DNA of 64,000 nt, taken from positions 7,494,720 to 7,558,719 of the forward strand of contig NZ_KI912266.1 in assembly GCF_000235425.2 (NCBI RefSeq), given 5' to 3'. The stretch's first letter is position 1, and each line of letters starts with the position of its first letter. The notes beneath the pieces are model-generated. The model worked only from the letters and a program-made list of their open reading frames with translations, ran no database searches and was not told the origin of the DNA. Positions 51,121 to 59,271 of the stretch are shown here, in pieces. The position numbers and the translations under genes are program-made. The stretch comes from Pseudofrankia saprophytica (GTDB taxonomy: Bacteria > Actinomycetota > Actinomycetes > Frankiales > Frankiaceae).

Positions 51121-51214
51121 TTCCAGAGCCATGTCCGTCAGGTTCCAGGGCCACGTCCGTCAGGCAGCCGTCAAGCCGTCAGGCAGCCGTCAAGCCGTCA
51201 GGCAGGCGTGAAGG
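51121..51214. repeat. Two tandem arrays (22 bp x2, 19 bp x3)
   Basis: A 22-bp unit starting TTCCAGAGCC at 51121 repeats at 51143 with two changes. It runs into 19-bp units CGTCAGGCAGCCGTCAAGC at 51158 and 51177 (identical) and a third at 51196 with three changes. The third unit contains the stop codon and last codons of the P450 gene on the reverse strand. Confidence 0.85.
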
Positions 51215-52549
51215 CGACGGGTAGGGCTGTCAGGCTGCGTACGACCACGGTGGGCTGCCAGACCAGTGCGTCGGCCGGCACGGCGAGGGTGAGGTCGGGG
51301 ATCCGGTCGAGCAGCACCGTGACCGCGGTACGCGCGACGGTCTCGGCCACGTCCTGGGACGGGTAGGGGCAGCGGTGCGGCCCGCTGCCGAACGCAAGGT
51401 GCGCCTGACTGTCACCGGGTCTGACCGTCTGGTCCGGGCGGACCTGCGGATCGGCGTTCGCCGCCGCGACGGACAGCACCAGCAGATCGCCGCGCCGGAT
51501 GTGCTGTCCGCCCAGGTGGACGGGACGGGTCGCCCAGCGGCCGAACGCGTTGGAGAACGGCGGGTCCTCCCAGAGCACCTCGGCCAGGGCGTGCGCGACG
51601 GAGCGCCGCCCACCGGCGACCGGCACCGCGAGCCGAGGATCGGTGAGCATCAGCCGCAACGTGTTCCCGATCCAGGCGGTCGTCTTGGCCTGGCTCATCA
51701 GGAGCAGCATGATCAGATCCTCGAACACCTCGTCGTCGGTGAGCGCGGTCGGATGGGCCGCGAGCCCGGACAGCGTGTCCACTCCCGGGTTCGCCCGGCG
51801 CGCGGTCGTGTACGGGCGCACCATGGCGCGCAGCCGCGTCTCCGCCGCGCGCGCCTCGCCTGGCTGCATGAGCATGGCGGTCACGTCGGCCAGGAATGCC
51901 GCTGTATCCGCCGGCGAAAGCGCCAGCAGGGCCGCCCCCACCGCCATCGGGATCCGCGCGGCGTACTGGCCTATCAGCTCGGCCTTACCGTCACCCGCAA
52001 AGGCGTCGATCAAGCCGTCGGCGATCCGCTCACAACGCCGCGTCAGCTCGAACAGGTCGACAGCACCCAGCGCCTCGTCGACCGCGGCGGAATGCCGCTC
52101 GTGCTCGGCACCGTCCGTCGAGAGCACTGTGTCGGTCCAGGCGACGGGGGGCGCAGCGGCCAGTGCGGCGGCGCCAGGTCCCAGGCATTCCAGGTCCGGG
52201 AGTCCTTGCCGAAAAGGTCAGACTGGCCCGCGACGTAGTGCAGTTCCCGGTAACCGATCACCAGCCAGGCCGGGACGTCGTCATCCAGCAGCACCGGGGC
52301 GACCGGGCCGTGCTTGGCTCGCAGCTGCCGGTAGACGGCATGAGGGTCCCGGTGGAACGCCTCTCCATATAACCGGGTCGCGGCCGCATGGACCGGGTAG
52401 CGACGCGCCAGGTCGGCGGCGCGGGCCGCCTTATCCGAGCCGTGCTGGGCATAGCCCAGCCGAATCGTGTCCGGATCCGGATCCGCCAGCGACGGGGTCG
52501 ATGGGGCCGGGGTCAATGGGACCGGGACATGCGCGTTCGTGTCGGTCAT
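51198..52549 (-). pseudogene. Cytochrome P450 with a frameshift
   Basis: The N-terminal part (RLGYAQHGSDKAARAADLARRY, then DVPAWLVIGYREL) reads from ATG 52549. Near 52146-52151 (a run of six G on the + strand) the P450 reading shifts to another frame and continues with LSTDGAEHERHSAAV through the I-helix (MSQAKTTAW) to an intact heme loop FGSGPHRCPYPSQDV. One extra base in the run would rejoin the frames into a normal ~450-residue enzyme. It is either a recent loss or a sequencing error in a homopolymer. Confidence 0.82.
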
Positions 52550-52808
52550 CGCGCCCTCCTTCGGCGGACCGCGACGGCTCGGCTCACGCGGGGCCGTTCC
52601 CGTCGTGAGTCAGGCCCACGGCCGCGGTTGGTACGTACAGCCGAGGGCAGTCGCAGAGATCGCGACCAGCCTCGCAGCATTCGTCGCCGCTCGCTCGAAT
52701 CGCGATCAGTCAGCGTCAGATCCAGCCTGGGAGCGACGGACGCCACGCGGACCGGCGGTAGCATGACCGGCGGGTTCTGGGGCAACGGACGTGCGGGGGC
52801 GGGATTCC

Positions 52809-53972
52809 ATGGCGCACTGGTCGGGAGAGCCCACAAGTTCCGAGCCGGGACCCGCACAGCCAGGACCCGGGCAGCCAGGACCCGGGCAGCCGGCACCCGG
52901 GCAGCCGGCACCCACGCCCGGCCCCATTCCTGACGGCCAATCCCAGGCGGGTTACCCACCGCCGGGATATCCACCGCCGGGATATTCACCGCCGGGATAT
53001 TCACCGCCGGACCATACCCAGCCCGGCTATCCGCCTCCGGGCTACGCCCAGCCGGGTTATCCGCCGCCGGGGTACGGCCCGCCGCGGCCGGGAGTCGGAC
53101 CGCCTGGGGCGCCGCCGTGGCCCCCGGCCGGTGGCCCGGGCCGACGCCGGCGCCGGCGTGGCGTCATCGCCGCGATCGTGGGCGCGGCGGTGGTCGTCCT
53201 GGCCTCCGTGATCACGGTCATGGTCATAGTCGTCACCCAGGTGACTCGGGAGGTACACAACGCGGTCGAAACCGCCGAGCAGAGCCAGAGCCCCTCTGCA
53301 GGCGCTCCCGCCGGCACCGTTCCCACGGGTTCGGCTCCCACGGGTTCGACCGACAACGCGTCAACCAGCTCTGTTGGCGACTGCGTCTACACCAGAGAGA
53401 CCTCTGCCTCCGGTTCCCAGATCAGCCGTGGTGGGGCGCTGCCGCCGTCCGCCGCGACGGTCAGCACCAAGCCGGCGACCATGACGATCAGCACCAACTA
53501 TGGCGTGATGGTCTTCGCGCTGGACCCGGAAAAGGCACCGTGCACCGTGCATGCGCTCCTCTTCCTGGCTCAGCAGAAGTACTTCGACGACACCACCTGC
53601 CACCGCGAGACCCACGGCCCCGACGCCGGGATCTACGTCCTTCAGTGCGGTGACCCGACCGCCACGGGCACCGGTTCGCCCGGGTTCACGTACAAGAACG
53701 AGAACACCACTGGCGTCACCTACGGCCGCGGCGTGATCGCCATGGCCAACGCCGGAGCGGGCACCAATGGCAGCCAGTTCTTCATCAACTACGCCGACCC
53801 ATCCCAGGCAGGCGCCCAGGCCCTGGCCGGCGGCTACACCGTCTTCGGCCAGATAACCCAGGGCCTGGACGTCCTCGACAGGATCACCCAGCCCGGTGTC
53901 GAAGGCGGCGCCGCCGACGGCGCGCCCGCCAGCAAGCCTCAGATCCTCACCATCACCATCACCCAGCAATAG
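52809..53972 (+). CDS. Membrane-anchored cyclophilin-type peptidyl-prolyl isomerase
   Basis: A 387-residue protein. Residues 1-120 are a cytoplasmic Pro/Gly-rich region with PGPGQ and GYPPP repeats; about 122-145 form one membrane helix after RRRRRR; then an outside Ser/Thr linker and a cyclophilin domain (TNYGVMVFALDPEKAPCTVHALLFLAQ, GRGVIAMANAG, GSQFFINY). Members speed proline isomerisation in exported proteins. The usual catalytic FHR region reads DDTTCHRE, so the Arg position is kept in modified form. ATG 52809 is preferred over GTG 52791. Confidence 0.88.
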   Translation: MAHWSGEPTSSEPGPAQPGPGQPGPGQPAPGQPAPTPGPIPDGQSQAGYPPPGYPPPGYSPPGYSPPDHTQPGYPPPGYAQPGYPPPGYGPPRPGVGPPGAPPWPPAGGPGRRRRRRGVIAAIVGAAVVVLASVITVMVIVVTQVTREVHNAVETAEQSQSPSAGAPAGTVPTGSAPTGSTDNASTSSVGDCVYTRETSASGSQISRGGALPPSAATVSTKPATMTISTNYGVMVFALDPEKAPCTVHALLFLAQQKYFDDTTCHRETHGPDAGIYVLQCGDPTATGTGSPGFTYKNENTTGVTYGRGVIAMANAGAGTNGSQFFINYADPSQAGAQALAGGYTVFGQITQGLDVLDRITQPGVEGGAADGAPASKPQILTITITQQ

Positions 53973-54596
53973 CGCGCTTTGTCCCGTGCCGCCGCCTGAG
54001 GGATCGCGGTCCCGCTCAATCCCACGACCGTCCCAAACCCGATCTCCTCCGCGCCGAGCTCGAAGTCCTCCTCAACCACGCGATCAGCATCGGCCGCCTC
54101 GACCAGGACGGCGCCGTCCTCCTACGTTCCTGGTTCGACGGCATCCACGACCGCATGGCCCCCTACCAGCCCGGCATCGACAACCCAACCGAGTTCGAAT
54201 CCGCACTTCTTCGGTTCAGCATCGAAACACTCACCGTCCGCCGATAGCGGCCTTCGGGACGGAGATATCGACGGCGCCCCGCGGCCAATCCGGTCGGTTC
54301 AGCTTGCGGCCCTTGCGGCCTCGTCAGCCGCCGATTCGGAGACCGGCTCGGCGAACGGTCGTTCGCGCTCGGCTGCGACGACCTCGCGGGCGAGTTCCGC
54401 CTCGGACACGTCGAACGCTTCGGGAGCGCTGGTGCGGAGACGGCCGGATCCACTCCGGGTCGAAGGTCGCGACAGGGTGTGCCGAGTTTCCGGTGAACGA
54501 GCCCCTTCTTGCCCGTTGTCGCGGATTCCGGAAAGCGGTGACATAAGAACGGTGACATGAGGGTGATGCCGGCAGCGGTTCCACCTGGAGGCGGCG
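53973..54596. other. Region with gene remnants
   Basis: Besides the coding remnant at 54002-54247, the reverse strand from about 54430 to 54299 has a frame with coding-like codon use (FDVSEAELAREVVAAERERP) that lacks a start of its own and resembles no family I know. The stretch looks like decayed genes between two intact ones. Confidence 0.4.
54002..54247 (+). pseudogene. Start-less coding remnant (C-terminal fragment)
   Basis: A frame ending in TAG at 54245-54247 reads about 80 codons with strong third-position GC and a sensible protein character (DLLRAELEVLLNHAISIGRLDQDG, SWFDGIHDRMAPYQPG). No start codon with a ribosome site lies at its head, and the frame merges into non-coding sequence after the cyclophilin gene. 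It is probably the tail of a lost gene of unknown family. Confidence 0.5.
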
Positions 54597-55751
54597 ATGT
54601 TCGTTCTCACGAGAAGACGCTGGGCCGTGGTTTCCCTCGCGGTCGTGCTGGCCGCCGCGCTGGTGACCGGGGCCGTCTGGCTGTTCGCGGTCAGGGACGG
54701 CGGCGGAACCTCGTCGCCGACCGACCATGCCACCACCAGCGTCACGCCGGGGCCGTCGAGCACACTCGGCGGCGAACCGACGCCGACCTCCACCACCGCG
54801 ACGACGACGACCGTCCGGGTCTATTTCCACCGCGGTTCGGCCGACGCCGACCAAGTCGAGGCAGTGACCAGGACCGTCCCCCGCACCGCCATGCCGGCGA
54901 CGGCGGCCCTCGGCCAGCTGCTGGCCGGGCCGACCGAGGCGGAACGCGCCGCCGGGTACACCTCGTTCTTCTCCGCGCGGACGGCCGGGACGCTGCACCG
55001 GCTGACCGTCGAGAACGGGGTCGCCTACGCGGACTTCGCCGACCTCCGCCAGATCATTCCCAATGCGAGTTCCAGCTACGGTTCGGCCGCTCTGCTGGCC
55101 GAACTGAATGCCACGCTCCGCCAGTTCTCGACTGTCCGCTCGACCATCTACTCGTTCGACAACGACGCTGTGGCTTTCTACTCGTGGCTGCAGTTGGTGA
55201 CGCCGCGGGTCGAGGGCACGAACGCGGTCGCGGGCGTTTACGCCGCCCGCCAGTTCCTGGCCGATGTCGCGGGCATGACCGACCCGGCCGGCACTGCGTT
55301 CCGCGTGGTGGGCGCGGACAACGCCGAGGTGGACGTTTACCCACGGAGTGAGAACGGCGCTCCGGTGAAGGCCGCGGTGACGACGGTGTCGCTGCGCCGA
55401 GGCACCGCCTCGTGGTCGGTGACGGGCGCGGCCACGGCGACGATCGTGGTCGACGAGCCGGCTCGAGCCGCGACGGTCGTCTCGCCGCTGCGGGTCCGTG
55501 GCCGCGCGCTGGCCTTCGAGGGCACGGTGGCCGTGCAGGTCCTGGGCGGTCCCGAGGCGGCGGTCAAACGCCTCGGCGAGGGGTTCGTGACGGGTGGCGG
55601 CGACGTCTCGCGGCCCTTTGAGGGTAGCGTCTCCTTCAGCCCGAGGCCCTCCGAACGAGGCTGGGTCGTCTTCGCCGAGCGTTCCGCCCGCGACGGTTCG
55701 GTGTGGCGGCTGACAGCGGTCCCGGTGCTGTTCGGCCCGTCCAGCCAGTAG
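54597..55751 (+). CDS. GerMN/Gmad2 domain membrane-anchored protein
   Basis: A 384-residue protein. One N-terminal membrane helix (about 10-30) is followed by a Ser/Thr linker, then a GerMN domain (VRVYFHRGSADADQVEAVTR, ALGQLLAGPTEAERAAGY, GVAYADFADL) and a C-terminal Gmad2 immunoglobulin-like domain (VVSPLRVRGRALAFEGTVAVQVL). There is no lipobox, so it is held by its helix facing outward. These domains occur in spore-germination and cell-envelope proteins. GGAGG stands five nucleotides before the ATG. Confidence 0.85.
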   Translation: MFVLTRRRWAVVSLAVVLAAALVTGAVWLFAVRDGGGTSSPTDHATTSVTPGPSSTLGGEPTPTSTTATTTTVRVYFHRGSADADQVEAVTRTVPRTAMPATAALGQLLAGPTEAERAAGYTSFFSARTAGTLHRLTVENGVAYADFADLRQIIPNASSSYGSAALLAELNATLRQFSTVRSTIYSFDNDAVAFYSWLQLVTPRVEGTNAVAGVYAARQFLADVAGMTDPAGTAFRVVGADNAEVDVYPRSENGAPVKAAVTTVSLRRGTASWSVTGAATATIVVDEPARAATVVSPLRVRGRALAFEGTVAVQVLGGPEAAVKRLGEGFVTGGGDVSRPFEGSVSFSPRPSERGWVVFAERSARDGSVWRLTAVPVLFGPSSQ

Positions 55752-55895
55752 AAGCCCCCAGCGACCGCGGACTGCTTCCAGAGGTACACAGCCTCCGTGA
55801 GGTTCTTCGGACCTGTCTTCACGTGAGGACATCATCGACAGGCGTCGAGCCTCTACGGGTATGATCCGCGAACAGCCAGGACAACAGGAAACGAT

Positions 55896-56738
55896 GTGTT
55901 GATTTCTTTTCACCCGTCTCTTTCCGGAGGTCAGCCGGTCGCCTGGCCGGAGATGGTCAACCTGGCCGGGGAGGCAGGATTCACGGCGGTCGAGGTCCCG
56001 TTGCGGGATGCCTACCGCGACGGCGCGCCCAGAACCCGCGACCTGCTCGCGGAAGCGGGAATGGCGGCGGGTGGCGCCCGTTTCCCCGTCGAGTTCAGGG
56101 CCGACGACCGGACCTTCGCCGAAGATCTCGCCGCGCTTCCCGCGCTGGCGGGGTTCGCCGCGCGGATCGGTGTCCGTGTCATGTGCCGATCGGTCCCGCC
56201 GTCCTCCGATCTGCCCATGCATCTGGCGCTGCCCATCATCCGCGGGCGGCTCGTCCTCTGCGCCCGCGTGCTGGAGGAGGCGGGTATCAGGTTGGCGCTC
56301 GAGTTCCACAGCCCTCTGCACCTGCGGCGTGCCCGTCCTCACGAGTTTCTGTGGAGAATGGAGGACACGCTGTCCTTCGCTCGTTCCTGTGGCGAGAACG
56401 TCGGGCTGCTGCTCGACTCCTGGCACTGGTATCACGCCGGCGCCGGAACGGCGGAAATACTGGCGGCCGGCGGCGACATACTGTGCGTCGAGGTCGCGGA
56501 CGCCGCGAGCCTTCGTCCGGCGGACGTCCGTGATGACCAACGGCTTCTGCCGGGCCGCGGGGTGATCGATTTTCAGGCTTTCTTCGGGGCCCTGAGGTCA
56601 GTCGGTTACGACGGCCCGCTCACGCCGGAGGTGATCGGTTACCGGCATCCCGGACCGCCCGTCGACGCGGCGCGGGCGGCGTTGGATGCCACTCTGTCGG
56701 CACTTGATCGCCACCCTTCGTCGCCCGTGGCATCCTGA
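55896..56738 (+). CDS. Sugar phosphate isomerase/epimerase-like TIM barrel
   Basis: A 280-residue AP-endonuclease-2/xylose-isomerase-like barrel. FTAVEVPL, LALEFHSPLHL, VGLLLDSWHWYHAG and PEVIGY supply the expected metal-binding Glu, Asp and His positions. It starts at GTG 55896 with AGGAAACGAT ahead. Members isomerise or epimerise sugars, inositols or hydroxypyruvate. No operon partners give further hints. Confidence 0.8.
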   Translation: MLISFHPSLSGGQPVAWPEMVNLAGEAGFTAVEVPLRDAYRDGAPRTRDLLAEAGMAAGGARFPVEFRADDRTFAEDLAALPALAGFAARIGVRVMCRSVPPSSDLPMHLALPIIRGRLVLCARVLEEAGIRLALEFHSPLHLRRARPHEFLWRMEDTLSFARSCGENVGLLLDSWHWYHAGAGTAEILAAGGDILCVEVADAASLRPADVRDDQRLLPGRGVIDFQAFFGALRSVGYDGPLTPEVIGYRHPGPPVDAARAALDATLSALDRHPSSPVAS

Positions 56739-56928
56739 AATGACCCTGTCTTCGCTCACCTCCAGCGCACGCGGATCGCGCGCCGGGCAGCGCCCGTAAC
56801 CGTCGTATGGTCCCTGCCCAGGACGGTGGCGTGGCGTGACGCGCGGTCGGCGGCGGCCGCCAGCGGTTGGACACGACTTCCAACGGGCCACGGAGAACCA
56901 GATATGGCCCGAGGTGGAGAATCCACGC

Positions 56929-58866
56929 ATGACGGTGTGGTCACTGCTGGAGACCTGCATTCGTGACCTTGATGAACCGATCAGGCGCGGTGACATCGTC
57001 CGTTGGTTCCGCGAGCACCATCCCGAGGTGAACGAGCGCACGCTCGGAGTGCACATCCAGGGCGCCGTCGAGAACGCGCCGAACCGTGCGACGAGTCAGT
57101 TCAGCCGTCGCGCGCCGCTGTTGCGCCGGACGGACCATGGCCTCTATGCGAAGGCCACGGGCGATCTGGTGCCAGAACTGTCACCTGACTCTGCCGAGCC
57201 GCCGTCGCCGTCGCCGTCGCCGTCCGGCAGGATAGCCGCCGATCTGGTGCTGATTGGCTGTGTGAAGACCAAGCAAGCCCGGGCGGACCGGGCGGCGGAT
57301 CTGTTCGTGAGCCCGCTGTTCGCCGGTAGGCGTGCCTATGCGGAGGGCAGCGGGCTGCCCTGGTACGTGCTCAGCGCGAAGTATGGCCTGCTCGCGCCTG
57401 ACGACGTGATCGGCCCCTACGATGTCTACCTACCGGACCAACCGGCTGGCTATCGTCGAGCCTGGGGCCAGTTTGTCGGCATGCAGCTCGCCTCCCTGCT
57501 GGGAGACCTGCGCGGCCTGATGATCGAGGTCCATGCGGGCGCCGTCTATCTCGATCCGCTCCGTAGCCCGCTCGAGGAACTGGGCGCACGGCTCTCGGCC
57601 CCGCTGGGTCACCTTCGCCTTGGCGAACAACTGGCCTGGTATGGAATCACCCCGCCACCCGACGAACATCTCGAAGCCGCCGATGACCGGCTGCCACGCA
57701 CCGAGGTCGCCGCGCTGACGGCCGAGCTCACAGAGCAGCGGAGGTCACGCACCCCCACCGAGTTCCTCGCCAGTGACCGGCAGGCGCTGGACAAGCCAGG
57801 GCTCTACACCTGGTGGGTCGACGGTCCGGGCGCGCGCGATCTGACTGCCGGCCTCGGTGAGCGCGTCGCCGCCGGTCTGATCTACGCCGGCCAGGCAGGT
57901 GCTCGGCGCTGGCCCAGTGGGCGCAGGTCCACCAGCACACTGTGGACCAGGATCTCCGGAATGCACCTGGGTGGACGAGCCCGGTTCTCCACCTTCCGGC
58001 GCTCTCTGGCCGCGGCCCTGGGCGGCGCGCTCAACCTGACCGACGATGACGACCCCCAGCTCGACACCTGGATCGAACAGCACCTACGCGTCATCACCGT
58101 TCCCGTCGCCGACGTCGACGAACTCGGCCAGTTGGAAGCCACCGTTCTGGCCGTGCTCGACCCGCCGCTCAACCTGGATGGCCGGCCGGCGACACCTCTG
58201 CGCGAACGCCTGCGAGAGCGCCGTGCCTCCCGGCCGCTACACGACGACAAGACAGACGACGGGCCGTCACCTGGGCCGGAACCGACCAACGGTGGACGAG
58301 AAAGTGCAGGGCGCATGGTGAGCGGTACCTACCGCGAGGGCGACGGGGCGAGCGTCGATTTCGACGCCGCGCGCGCGGCATGGGCGGACGCCGGGCGGGA
58401 GGTGCTCATCTCGGTGGCTCGCCGATATCACGCCGTGATCACCTACGCGGAACTGGCCGAAGAGGTCCAACGGTCGTCGGGCATCCGGACCAGGATGCTG
58501 ATGATGCACTGGATCGGAGGCGTGCTCGGCCGCGTTGCCGACGAGTGCCAGTCCAGACATGAACCCCTGCTGTCCGCGCTGTGCGTCCATCAGGACGGCA
58601 CGGTGGGCGACGGCTACGGCGGCGCGGTCGAGACCAACCGCGGCTACCGACCCGACGACCTCGACGAGCATGCCGCCGAGGAACGCCTCGCCTGCCACCT
58701 GCATTTTGGCGCCGCGCTGCCACCGGATGGCGGCCGACCCGCCCTCACGCCGCAGCTCGCAGCCCGGCGCGAACGACAGATCCGCCAGCAAGCCCCGGCG
58801 CCTGCGCTCTGCCCCACCTGCCACACGCAGCTCCCGCTGAGCGGCCAATGCGATACCTGCACGTAG
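56929..58866 (+). CDS. Multi-domain GIY-YIG nuclease (wHTH, DUF6884-like, GIY-YIG, zinc ribbon)
   Basis: A 645-residue protein with at least four parts. About 1-75 is a winged helix (RRGDIVRWFREHHPEVNERTL). About 105-200 is a DUF6884-like domain (VLIGCVKTKQARADRAADLFVSPLF, YVLSAKYGLL). About 290-420 is a GIY-YIG nuclease (GLYTWW, LIYAGQAG, LWTRISGMH, FRRSL, LEATVLAVLDPPLN with the metal Glu). About 465-645 is a helical domain ending in a CPTC/CDTC zinc ribbon. It probably cuts DNA. ATG 56929 has GGAG ahead; the open frame from 56836 is unlikely. The neighbours suggest a defence role. Confidence 0.78.
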   Translation: MTVWSLLETCIRDLDEPIRRGDIVRWFREHHPEVNERTLGVHIQGAVENAPNRATSQFSRRAPLLRRTDHGLYAKATGDLVPELSPDSAEPPSPSPSPSGRIAADLVLIGCVKTKQARADRAADLFVSPLFAGRRAYAEGSGLPWYVLSAKYGLLAPDDVIGPYDVYLPDQPAGYRRAWGQFVGMQLASLLGDLRGLMIEVHAGAVYLDPLRSPLEELGARLSAPLGHLRLGEQLAWYGITPPPDEHLEAADDRLPRTEVAALTAELTEQRRSRTPTEFLASDRQALDKPGLYTWWVDGPGARDLTAGLGERVAAGLIYAGQAGARRWPSGRRSTSTLWTRISGMHLGGRARFSTFRRSLAAALGGALNLTDDDDPQLDTWIEQHLRVITVPVADVDELGQLEATVLAVLDPPLNLDGRPATPLRERLRERRASRPLHDDKTDDGPSPGPEPTNGGRESAGRMVSGTYREGDGASVDFDAARAAWADAGREVLISVARRYHAVITYAELAEEVQRSSGIRTRMLMMHWIGGVLGRVADECQSRHEPLLSALCVHQDGTVGDGYGGAVETNRGYRPDDLDEHAAEERLACHLHFGAALPPDGGRPALTPQLAARRERQIRQQAPAPALCPTCHTQLPLSGQCDTCT

Positions 58867-59271
58867 GAGCAACGCTCAGCTCGAACGTCATCCGATGAGT
58901 CTTGTCACGACCCGTTGGCGGAACGCTGCCGATGAGGCGTCCGTCGGTTCAGGGCCGTCAGCTGCAACAGGTGCGGCGGGGGCTACGCGCAGGCCTCAGC
59001 AAACCCTCGGTGGCTCCGGCCGAAAGGCGTCGAAGGAGTCAACAACCAGCCGGGGCCGGCACGCGCCGACAGGGCGTGCTCATCAGTTCCACGCCAGATA
59101 CCTGATGGCTACACCACTGACGGGTCCGTCAGCTTGTCGACGGGAAGGTGTCGGATTGCGTGGTTCAGTCAGCCGAGGCGGGATGGGCGTGGTTGGATGC
59201 GCAGGGCGATCGTCGAGTTACGGTGACGATTGGTAGCTACACATTGATGGCTGCTTCACCGGAGGTCGTGG
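58867..59271. other. 405-bp gap without a recognisable gene
   Basis: Open frames here give no family match and poor codon use. The notable features are the 16-bp palindrome at 59117-59132 and the ribosome site GGAGGT just before the STAND gene. Confidence 0.5.
59117..59132. promoter_or_regulatory. Palindrome ahead of STAND-kinase operon
   Basis: CTGACGG, GT, CCGTCAG is an exact 7-bp inverted repeat 140 bp before the STAND gene. It may be an operator or a terminator for read-through from the nuclease gene. Confidence 0.35.

Noticed and set aside
52857-52915. Minisatellite-like mobile repeat
   Set aside because: The repetition encodes the in-frame PGPGQ/PAPGQ repeats of the cyclophilin leader and is explained by protein low complexity.
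58895-59236. 113-codon ORF before the STAND gene
   Set aside because: Ser/Gly/Arg-rich translation with no recognisable fold and no ribosome site.
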